33,714 nucleotides of DNA from the NCBI RefSeq assembly GCF_001942495.1, contig NZ_MKZS01000001.1, positions 7,454,007 to 7,487,720 on the forward strand. The letters are read 5' to 3'. Origin of the DNA: Moorena bouillonii PNG (GTDB lineage Bacteria > Cyanobacteriota > Cyanobacteriia > Cyanobacteriales > Coleofasciculaceae). Below the pieces are notes generated by a model. The model had not been told where the DNA came from. It searched no databases and was given only the letters and a program-made list of their open reading frames with translations. The position numbers and the translations under genes were made by a program. This document shows positions 23,417-30,074 of the stretch, piece by piece (positions within the stretch are counted from its first letter, which is position 1; every line of letters starts with the position of its first letter).

Positions 23417-23911
23417 CTATAAATTGGCTACAGAAACGAGTCCCGGCAAAGTCTCTTTGAGGGGTTGCCAACGGAAAGCACGATCTCCTCCCATCTCTAG
23501 GATTACTTTTACTCGTGGTTCTTGCTGGGGCAATGTGGTTAGATAGTCAACTTCTTGACTAGATAGAATAATTCCTTCAATAATCCACAGCACCAACCCT
23601 TTAGATTTGGGAGATAGGGCTGACAGTTGGTAGGTGACCAAGGGTGGCAGGTAGTAAACATCACCGACTGCAGATGATTTACCCATATTTTTCTTGCCCA
23701 GATGAGGAGGGCGAACACCGTGAATTCCAGTTAGATAAGCGGCTGGATCTCCTAGTCCTTTGGCAGTAATGGAAACGGTGGTATAGCCAGCAGCTCGCAA
23801 ACGCCGCTGATAACGACCTTCAAACCCACCTTCTAATGGTGCATAAACTGCCAATGCACCAGACTTTTCTAGTGCCCGGATGAATGACTTGCCGGTGGTG
23901 ATCAGTGCCAT
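23417..23911 (-). CDS. ndhN: NAD(P)H-quinone oxidoreductase subunit N
   Basis: NdhN is a subunit of the hydrophilic arm of NDH-1, the thylakoid complex for respiration and cyclic electron flow, and is confined to cyanobacteria and plastids. The N-terminus MALITTGKSFIRALEKSGAL and the blocks EGGFEGRYQRRLRAAGY, GVRPPHLGKK and YYLPPLV are typical. The 164-residue length is normal. The gene is convergent with the ABC gene. It is the strongest single marker that the host is a cyanobacterium. Confidence 0.96.
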   Translation of the reverse strand: MALITTGKSFIRALEKSGALAVYAPLEGGFEGRYQRRLRAAGYTTVSITAKGLGDPAAYLTGIHGVRPPHLGKKNMGKSSAVGDVYYLPPLVTYQLSALSPKSKGLVLWIIEGIILSSQEVDYLTTLPQQEPRVKVILEMGGDRAFRWQPLKETLPGLVSVANL

Positions 23912-23962
23912 TGCTACCTCTGCTTCTGGTTTAAGTTTTGTGAACTGCTGTCAGCCTTCCAT

Positions 23963-23997
23963 TTTGACACTCCCCCCTCTAAAGAGACGGGGATTCC
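23963..23997 (-). repeat. Right-end hairpin like that of the second tnpB element
   Basis: Read on the minus strand this stretch is AATCCCCGTCTCTTTAGAGG and on to GAGTGTC, almost the same as 12343-12373 on the plus strand. It marks the right end of a related element in the opposite orientation, just upstream of ndhN. Confidence 0.7.
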
Positions 23998-24149
23998 TAG
24001 ATCTGCGACCGGCCTTAAACCTTCGTGTCCAAGTCTCTAACTCTGTCAGAAGTTTGGCAATATCTAAACCGAAATCCCGTCAAGACTAAGATTTTAGTTC
24101 AGTTCACGAAAGACCCAGCGGGCTAGTCTCCTTAGGCGTTTAGTTACTT

Positions 24150-24522
24150 TTTGAGAAGTGCCTTATGAAGTCCGTTGCTTCCCTGTTTCACCTGGTTCCG
24201 GCGTGCCGGAGACGAAACCTTAGAAGAGTGGAGCCTTAATCAAAAAGGTTAAAACTTTTTAATCATAGCCGACTAACTATAAAGGCTCCACTCTTCTTAC
24301 GGTAACTTCTAACCCCGCCGTACCGTTTAGTTTCAAGTTGTGTCTTGCTGGGTTCACACACCAATTGTTAGTTGATGGTTGGGTTTTTAAGGAGGACTTT
24401 CCCTACCCTCCGGGCATTTCTACTTTAAGGTCAAGCAGTGGCGGGTCTCTCTCCCGGTTGCGCCTCGGATTCTCAGCCTGTACCCATATCTTCATATTAC
24501 TCTAGCGCGAAGGTATTGTCAA
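24150..24522 (-). ncRNA. Structured RNA, probable HEARO/IscB-type omega RNA
   Basis: On the minus strand the segment opens with a stem (TACC..CTTC with GAAG..GGTA) followed by ACAGGCTGAGA at about 24474-24484. The same box after the first stem occurs in the IscB omega RNA I remember. Further perfect or near-perfect stems follow: GGCGCAACCGGG with CCCGCC (24442-24466), GGAGG with CCTCC (about 24396-24416), ACGGTA with TACCGT (24299-24328), a 16-bp stem (24223-24238 with 24284-24299), and CCGGC with GCCGG (24196-24210). No open frame spans it. IscB and IsrB loci carry such an RNA upstream of the nuclease gene, but here the gene is missing. The family call rests on memory of the motif and needs a covariance search. 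Confidence 0.5.
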
Positions 24523-24540
24523 CCTTTTGCCAAAAATATT

Positions 24541-24575
24541 TCTAGGCGACTAAAGTCGCTGCGAGCCTACATCCG
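24541..24575. repeat. Palindromic GCGACTAAAGTCGC repeat
   Basis: The 14-bp perfect palindrome GCGACTAAAGTCGC is flanked by TAGGC and GCCTA arms. It lies at the left edge of the structured element and resembles small dispersed hairpins of cyanobacterial genomes. Confidence 0.6.
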
Positions 24576-24600
24576 GTGGTTTAAAAACACGGGGTTTTGG

Positions 24601-24821
24601 CTTGTGAGAATTTCCATAAAAAAAAGGTAATCAGAGTTCCCAAATTTAAAAAAACTATACTAGAGATACTAGGGAAATTTACATAGACCTCAAGTATAGC
24701 ATTCATAGTATCCCATTGATACATAGTATGTTTTCCGGTTCGGTGATGTCCGACATGTCCGACCTTTCTGTTTTATAAAGCTATTATCTTTGAGCGCAAC
24801 TAAGTATTAGAAAACATAATT
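24601..24821. other. Upstream region of the 454-residue membrane protein gene
   Basis: This A/T-rich stretch holds no gene. It should contain the promoter of the gene at 24822. CCGACATGTCCGACC at about 24750-24764 is a short direct duplication of TGTCCGAC. Confidence 0.4.
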
Positions 24822-26186
24822 ATGGCTCCCAATCCCACCATCATGAAAGCTGTTGAGCAGCTAGACTACCGCGTCACTGTTGGGGATGTTGCTGCCCAAG
24901 TGGGTTTAAACATCCATCAAGCCGAGCAAGGTTTACTTGTCCTGGCCTCGGAAGTAGGTGGACATTTACAAGTGGCCGAGTCAGGGGATATTGCTTATCT
25001 GTTTCCCAAAAACTTTCGCGCTATTCTCCGCAACAAGTCCTTAAAGCTACAGTTGCAAGCATGGTGGGAAAAGGTTTGGGCTGTTTTATTCTACCTGATT
25101 CGGATTTCCTTCGGGATTTTCCTTCTGCTTTCCATTGTGTTGATGATTGTTGCGATCGCATTTATTGTTCTGAGCCTCAAAGCTGGCAGTGACAATGATT
25201 CGGACGGAGGAGGCGGAGGAGGAAGTCGTTCTGGTGGTGGCGGCGGAATCCTGTTTTTGCCCCGTTTATGGATTGGACCGGATCTGTTTTGGTGGTTCAA
25301 CCCATCATACTCCCACAGTAATGCTCGCTCGAGACGGCGAAATTCCCGTTCTAAGGAGGAAGAAACGCAAATGAATTTTTTAGAGGCTGTTTTCTCCTTT
25401 CTGTTTGGTGATGGCAATCCCAATAGTAATTTAGAAGAACGTCGCTGGCAAACCATTGGTACTGTAATTCGCAATTCCGGGGGGGCTGTGGCAGCGGAAC
25501 AGATTGCTCCCTATCTTGATGAGCTAGGAGAAAGCTACCAGCGAGAGTCAGAAGACTATATGTTACCAGTGCTAATCCGATTCGATGGACGCCCAGAGGT
25601 TAGCCCCTCAGGGGATATTGTCTATCACTTCCCTAAGTTGCAGACAACTGCTGCCAAACAGAATCAACAATCTGTGCCAGCTTATCTTCGTGCCAAGTTG
25701 TGGCAGTTTTCTCTGGCAAGCAGTAACCAGATTATGCTGGCGATTGGGTTAGGGAGTGTAAACTTCGTTTTAGCCTTAGTCCTGGGTTCCCTGTTGCAGG
25801 GGGGTGAGATTGCTGCACAGCTAGGAGGGTTTGTAGTCTTTGTGCAGCTAATTTACCCTCTGTTATTGGCTTATGGCGTAGGATTCTTGGCTATACCGTT
25901 GCTTCGATACTTCTGGGTTCAGCGGAAAAAGAAACAGATTGAAGCTCAGAATCGAGAACGGCAGAAAAATGCGATCGCACTTAATCAGGCTGATCAGGCT
26001 TTACAGAACAAGATTGCCTATGCGGAACAGTTTGCCGCTCAAAATGTGATTCGGGAAGACAATTTGGTTTATAGCAGTGAGAAGGATTTATTGGATCAGG
26101 ATATAGAACGGAAAGACCAAATTGATACGGAGTGGGAACGGCGCTTAGAATTGGGGTCTACTCAGAATCTTGATACAACTAACTAA
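24822..26186 (+). CDS. Cyanobacterial membrane protein with two similar cytoplasmic domains
   Basis: I recognise this 454-residue protein only as a conserved cyanobacterial hypothetical. The first domain (residues 1-66) looks like a winged helix: VTVGDVAAQVGLNIHQAEQG, then a GDIAYLFPKNF strand. A hydrophobic stretch at about 85-122 follows, then a Gly/Ser-rich linker (about 127-146). A second domain (about 192-285) repeats the pattern with EQIAPYLDEL and GDIVYHFPKL. Two or three more membrane segments lie at about 308-372, and the C-terminus is a charged helical tail from about 373 (QRKKKQIEAQNRERQKN). The repeated GDIxYxFP motif shows an internal duplication. The gene stands alone. Confidence 0.7.
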   Translation: MAPNPTIMKAVEQLDYRVTVGDVAAQVGLNIHQAEQGLLVLASEVGGHLQVAESGDIAYLFPKNFRAILRNKSLKLQLQAWWEKVWAVLFYLIRISFGIFLLLSIVLMIVAIAFIVLSLKAGSDNDSDGGGGGGSRSGGGGGILFLPRLWIGPDLFWWFNPSYSHSNARSRRRNSRSKEEETQMNFLEAVFSFLFGDGNPNSNLEERRWQTIGTVIRNSGGAVAAEQIAPYLDELGESYQRESEDYMLPVLIRFDGRPEVSPSGDIVYHFPKLQTTAAKQNQQSVPAYLRAKLWQFSLASSNQIMLAIGLGSVNFVLALVLGSLLQGGEIAAQLGGFVVFVQLIYPLLLAYGVGFLAIPLLRYFWVQRKKKQIEAQNRERQKNAIALNQADQALQNKIAYAEQFAAQNVIREDNLVYSSEKDLLDQDIERKDQIDTEWERRLELGSTQNLDTTN

Positions 26187-26195
26187 TTACGTAAG

Positions 26196-26270
26196 TATAT
26201 GCGCTACGCGCACGCTACGCGAACAGCGGTCAGCGGTCAGCGGTCAGCTGTCAGCGGTCAGCTGTCAGCG
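26196..26270. repeat. GCTACGCG unit and CAGCGGT heptamer array
   Basis: A GCGCTACGCGCACGCTACGC unit at about 26201-26224 is followed by about six CAGCGGT/CAGCTGT heptamers. The order is the same as at 3967-4190. Confidence 0.85.
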
Positions 26271-26336
26271 TGGAACAGGCTTCGACGCTTTCACTTCACT
26301 CAGATTCAACAAATGGTTACCTTTTTGATTCAAAAT

Positions 26337-26405
26337 CTAACTTCTAACTTCTGACTTCTGACTTCTAACTTCTGACTTCTGACTTCTGACTTCTGACTTC
26401 TGACT
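26337..26405. repeat. Heptamer array (TTCTGAC)n inside a coding 3' end
   Basis: About nine units with period 7 encode the SQKSEVR tail of the minus-strand EEP protein and contribute its stop codon. A GGCGTAGCGC piece follows at 26407-26416. Confidence 0.93.
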
Positions 26406-27398
26406 TGGGCGTAGCGCTATATCGGTAATTACTGGAAGATGATCGGAACCAAGATCAGGGCCAGTTCTCATCTTGATCACCTTAACATCTGGACTGACTA
26501 AACAGTGGTCTACAGGAATAGATAACCAAGGGTTGGCTGGTGAAAATTGTGATAGGGTTGGTAAAATCCCAAACCCAGCACGAGCGTCACGCAATCCCGA
26601 ACTTTCAATTAGACGTTTATAATAGGGTGACCACATCGTAACGTTTAAATCACCAATTAGCACAACTGGTTTTTCAATTTGTTTTATATAATTCCCAATC
26701 TCGTCTTCTAGATCTTGATTGCGCCACTGCCAACCTTGCTCTCCCAAATCCCCTTGCTTCCCAAAATAAAATTGTGGATAGGAGTGAGTAACAATTACTG
26801 AAGCGTCTGCGCCAGCAATGCTTAAATCTAATTTGACTAAACCACGAGATTTCCCGTATTCCAGAATTTCTGATTCTTGTAATGGTAAACGACTGTATAC
26901 TTCAATCTGAAGTTCTGGAATACTAATAGTATAGGGTAAAATATCCCTTAACTCTTCTAATTGTTCCGGCCAAGGGTCTTTGGCTTCTAAAAAAGCAGCA
27001 ATAGTCGGCTTTTCTTCTTTCACCAAGGCAATAGCATCACCATACTGGGTATTGGAAGAAGAGACATTGAACAGAAACAGACCCATGGGTTCACCAGAAG
27101 CACCAAAGCTTAGTTTAGGTATATACCAAGGAATGATTTCTGTCAAGTTAATCAATAAGCAAAATAACGTGACTATCAACCAAAATTTGCGGCGAGTTAG
27201 GGCAAAATAAATTAATGGTAACAGCCCTAATAACAAATATTGATGTTTAAAATGAGTCGTGAATTCTAAGTAGATGTTATCTCTAAAAAAATAGCTAGTT
27301 ACGGAGACTAAGGTAACAACAATAGTTAAAATTATAAATAACGATAAAATCCAGTTGTTTAATACCTTAACTAATGGATTAGAAGTCGAGTTAGTCAT
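26337..27398 (-). CDS. Membrane-anchored endonuclease/exonuclease/phosphatase family protein
   Basis: The C-terminal domain has the catalytic signatures of this superfamily: FLEAKDPW (Glu), LIGDLNVTMW (Asp-Asn), and GSDHLPVITD (Asp-His). Two or three membrane segments precede it (WILSLFIILTIVV, then YLLLGLLPLIYFAL and FWLIVTLFCLLINL), so the domain probably faces outward. I choose the ATG at 27398 (353 residues). The longer frame to 27512 adds 38 residues that are a translated repeat (LLPVPCSLFPL) and not protein-like. The last 22 or so residues, SQKSEVR repeated, are encoded by a heptamer array that has run into the gene, so the original stop was probably just after ALRP. The substrate is unknown. 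Confidence 0.82.
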   Translation of the reverse strand: MTNSTSNPLVKVLNNWILSLFIILTIVVTLVSVTSYFFRDNIYLEFTTHFKHQYLLLGLLPLIYFALTRRKFWLIVTLFCLLINLTEIIPWYIPKLSFGASGEPMGLFLFNVSSSNTQYGDAIALVKEEKPTIAAFLEAKDPWPEQLEELRDILPYTISIPELQIEVYSRLPLQESEILEYGKSRGLVKLDLSIAGADASVIVTHSYPQFYFGKQGDLGEQGWQWRNQDLEDEIGNYIKQIEKPVVLIGDLNVTMWSPYYKRLIESSGLRDARAGFGILPTLSQFSPANPWLSIPVDHCLVSPDVKVIKMRTGPDLGSDHLPVITDIALRPSQKSEVRSQKSEVRSQKSEVRS

Positions 27399-27444
27399 CA
27401 ACTTTGCCTCTACCGTAATTGTTATGCTAAATAAACAGTCTGTA

Positions 27445-27475
27445 AGAGGGAACAGGGAACAGGGAACAGGGAGCA
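27445..27475. repeat. Short heptamer array (GGGAACA)n
   Basis: Three to four GGGAACA-type heptamers lie in the leader of the EEP gene. Confidence 0.8.
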
Positions 27476-27512
27476 GGTTTTTCAGATTTTTTAATAATTG
27501 TAAAATAGGCAA

Positions 27513-27760
27513 TTGAAAGCAACACCAGCTTACTTAAAGTTAGCCCTTATCAATACTTCCTACTCCCTACTCCCTTCTCCTTTATAAAACCAATAACAAC
27601 AGTACCTCACCCTATCGATATAGCACTACGCATTAAAGTGTTTGACATTGATACAAGCAGCAAAAGCTGTTCTAGTAAACTATTGCCTATTGCCTATTGC
27701 CTATTGCCTATTGCCTATTGCCTCTTGCCTATTGCCTATTGCCTTGCGCGTAGCGCCATA
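27513..27760. repeat. Intergenic region with (ATTGCCT)n array
   Basis: Nothing gene-like is seen. Two CTACTCC heptamers lie near 27558-27575. A heptamer array of ATTGCCT, with one CTTGCCT variant, fills about 27683-27743. GCGCGTAGCGCC follows right before the 3' end of the SpoIID-type gene. Confidence 0.88.
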
Positions 27761-28876
27761 TCAATCAATCTGGGATAGTTTAGCACTAGAGTAATAGTGA
27801 CTCAAAATTTGTAGGTAATTCAATCCCCGACGGGATAAGTTGTAGGCTCCCCACTGACTTAACCCCAATCCGTGACCATAACCACGACCGTTGAATTGGA
27901 AACCATTTTCGGTTTTAGACACGGTAAACAGCCGACTTTTCAGACCTAGGATTTTGCGTAATTCCTTGCCCTTAATCGTCTTTGTACTCCTACTGCCTTC
28001 TACTTTAAGAGTGATCACCCTGCCTCGGGGTGTCCTTTCCACTGGGGTCATGGCGATAATATTACCAACACCAGGAATCTTCTGGCTCAGTTGACTAGCA
28101 GAAAAGCTTTTTGTCCACTGGTAGACTGGTGTGCCCTGATCGTAATCAGGTACACCCTGTAGATATGGAATGGGTTCACTCCACCAAATATCTTCTACAT
28201 TTTCTGTATGTCCTCCAGAGGCAGCATGGAAAACAGCGAGAATCACTTTATTACCATACGTCATGATCTGTCCCGCTGTGGCATTAACCGCTTGATGAGT
28301 GCTGGCGGTTTCGCTATTTAGACCTTTGTAAACTTGCCAACGCTGGGTATCCCCTATATCATAGATATCGCTCTTGGATTTGTTCCGTTGATGCAGCACA
28401 TAGGAACGAGCTGCTACTGCTTGGGCTTTCAAGGCTTCTATCGGCCAACTGGGACTCATTTCTGCCCCAATCACGCTATAGAGATAGTGTTCTAAATCAA
28501 CATGGTTGACTGCTGTTAACTTCTTCTGAGAACTAACCAGTCGAGTGCGTCCCCGATACCAGCGATCGCCAATCCAAACATAACCATTGTCTTTTGGTTC
28601 AATCCAGAGGGATTTCCCTTGCCACTGACCTAACTTGATCCCACTACCGTTAGTTTCCGCAGTCATACCCGCCATGGCTTTTAAGTCTCCCACGGCTTGA
28701 CCTGTCCCATCTCGGACAATGGCTGTGGTGGAACTCCCCAAGGTTACCTGTTTGACTCCTTGCTCAACCGCTATCCGCAGTTCTACCGCTGCCTGAACTG
28801 GTGCAATGAGAACCATCCACAATAAAAAAGAGAGCCACCAATGACGCCCTCCTAGAACAATGATTGACTTGAGCAT
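27761..28876 (-). CDS. SpoIID/LytB domain protein
   Basis: The protein starts, by my choice, with the ATG at 28876, which gives a signal peptide or anchor (MLKSIIVLGGRHWWLSFLLW) and about 371 residues; the ATG at 28912 adds 12. The SpoIID core is clear: LEHYLYSVIGAEMSPSWPIE, LKAQAVAARSYVL, and the closing GRGYGHGLGLSQWGA. SpoIID is a lytic transglycosylase of sporulation; cyanobacterial homologues are thought to act on the cell wall, for example amidase enhancers. The N-terminal half (about 35-120) is a beta-rich SpoIID-associated region. The gene has its own unit, separated from both neighbours by repeats. Confidence 0.88.
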   Translation of the reverse strand: MLKSIIVLGGRHWWLSFLLWMVLIAPVQAAVELRIAVEQGVKQVTLGSSTTAIVRDGTGQAVGDLKAMAGMTAETNGSGIKLGQWQGKSLWIEPKDNGYVWIGDRWYRGRTRLVSSQKKLTAVNHVDLEHYLYSVIGAEMSPSWPIEALKAQAVAARSYVLHQRNKSKSDIYDIGDTQRWQVYKGLNSETASTHQAVNATAGQIMTYGNKVILAVFHAASGGHTENVEDIWWSEPIPYLQGVPDYDQGTPVYQWTKSFSASQLSQKIPGVGNIIAMTPVERTPRGRVITLKVEGSRSTKTIKGKELRKILGLKSRLFTVSKTENGFQFNGRGYGHGLGLSQWGAYNLSRRGLNYLQILSHYYSSAKLSQID

Positions 28877-29032
28877 AGTTACAATAAAGATGGGAAAGCC
28901 TTTTGATGCCATATTTACTAGTTACTGATTACTTATACGAAGAGGAATCTTGTTGTCCTGATTAACAGCGATTCGATCTTACTCCCAGTTGTTCCAATTA
29001 GATTTGTGTTGTTGAGCTTTGACAGTTAGGCG

Positions 29033-29119
29033 TAGGGTGCGTTAGGGACGGGCTCCCCTTGATTTTCCCACTATTGACATCGGTTGAGATAGCCCGGCCC
29101 GTAACGCACCACCGGGTCA
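29033..29119 (+). repeat. MITE-like palindromic repeat, copy A
   Basis: GGTGCGTTAGGGACGGG at the left pairs with CCCGGCCCGTAACGCACC at the right. The outer tail GGTCAAACAGC matches that of copy B. It lies 27 bases from the stop of the phosphorylase-like gene. Confidence 0.85.
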
Positions 29120-29145
29120 AACAGCTAATCGTTGATTTTACTTTA

Positions 29146-29877
29146 TTAAGAGAAAAGCCTAATACTTACTTGCTGTAATACTTTCAACCCTCGTAGGGAA
29201 CCTCGAATTAGTCTGGTAGCTGCTATTGGTTGCTTCAGCATACCCATGGCTAAGGGGAAGGGTTTCAGTGACCCATCAGCACTAATGGCTGGGGTGAGGT
29301 CTGGCATATTATCGTAGTAGCTATCATCACTAATCACTCTTACCATTGCTACAGCAAATCCTTTGGGATTAAGTACCGATAGGGTAGCAAATCCTTCCAT
29401 ATCTACTACATCAGCTTGGTAGCTCTGACCGAGTTGACGCTTTTCTGAGCTCGACCAAATTATGCGATCGCTACTCAATCCCCTGACTAAATTAGCCTTT
29501 TTGCCCAGTTGCTGCTGAACTAAGCTAGTCAGTTGGCTGCAGCACTGTTGCACCAGTGGTTGAGGTCTATCTTGGTTTCGGTCAATAGCAACACAATCGT
29601 TATACACAACAATATCACCAACGGAATAGTTAGGAGATAAGCTGCCACACAATCCCATCAGCAGTACTTTAGGTAGGGAGTGCTGGGGAAAATTTGTTGT
29701 AGTTTGTAACCATGTTTCTAGATACTGAGTTACAGGCTCTTCTCCTATCGGAATAGATAAAATCAGAGGTTTAGGACGACCAGTAATCTGCTTGATTCCT
29801 CGACAAATTGCTTGATATTCTGCTCCTTGGGGAACAAGAATGATCGTGACCGGAATAGTTAGTTGGGAAAGGTTCAT
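29146..29877 (-). CDS. Nucleoside phosphorylase/MTA-SAH nucleosidase family protein
   Basis: This 243-residue protein has the PNP/UDP phosphorylase fold motifs: MGLCGSLSPNYSVGDIVVY at about 74-92, VVDMEGFA at 157-164 with the ribose-binding Glu, and VISDDS at 181-186 with the catalytic Asp. The usual N-terminal GxGxx phosphate loop is replaced by VPQGAEYQAI. It may hydrolyse methylthioadenosine or S-adenosylhomocysteine, or may belong to the phosphorylases linked to hopanoid synthesis; the sequence alone does not decide. Several methyltransferases in the window produce SAH, but the gene is far from them. Two copies of a palindromic repeat flank it on either side in the same orientation. Confidence 0.75.
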   Translation of the reverse strand: MNLSQLTIPVTIILVPQGAEYQAICRGIKQITGRPKPLILSIPIGEEPVTQYLETWLQTTTNFPQHSLPKVLLMGLCGSLSPNYSVGDIVVYNDCVAIDRNQDRPQPLVQQCCSQLTSLVQQQLGKKANLVRGLSSDRIIWSSSEKRQLGQSYQADVVDMEGFATLSVLNPKGFAVAMVRVISDDSYYDNMPDLTPAISADGSLKPFPLAMGMLKQPIAATRLIRGSLRGLKVLQQVSIRLFS

Positions 29878-29928
29878 AATTTAGGAAAGGGAACAGGAAG
29901 GGTGATCTCATATTTGTAAAAAAGTTGG

Positions 29929-30019
29929 GTAGGGTGCGTTAGGGACGGACTCGCCATGATTTTATCAGTAGCCAGTATTGGAACAGTCCGTCCCGTAACG
30001 CACCACAGGTTCAAACAGC
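29929..30019 (+). repeat. MITE-like palindromic repeat, copy B
   Basis: GGTGCGTTAGGGACGGA pairs with TCCGTCCCGTAACGCACC across about 75 bases. Copy C at 14487-14553 shares the centre as well. Copy B lies in the leader region of the TPR-CHAT gene. Confidence 0.88.
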
Positions 30020-30074
30020 ATGCATTGAGATGCACCCAACAGGAATAGGTAATTAATTTTCTCTAGGTGCTTCT

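Larger units (their letters stand above)
23963..24600 (-). mobile_element. Protein-free IS200/IS605-like element
   Basis: A tnpB-type right-end hairpin at 23963-23997 and a left-end-like segment (AAAACCCCGTGTTTTTAAAC on the minus strand, near 24578-24598) bound a 640-base stretch with no transposase, TnpB or IscB frame. The inside is packed with hairpins (see the ncRNA entry). The left boundary could also lie at about 24520, where the structured RNA starts. It is best read as a non-autonomous element that depends on proteins encoded elsewhere. Confidence 0.5.

Noticed and set aside
24150-24522. The structured element as an RNase P RNA, tmRNA or group II intron
   Set aside because: A GGAAAGTCC stretch recalls RNase P, but the other conserved segments are missing; no tRNA-like end and no domain V helix are seen.
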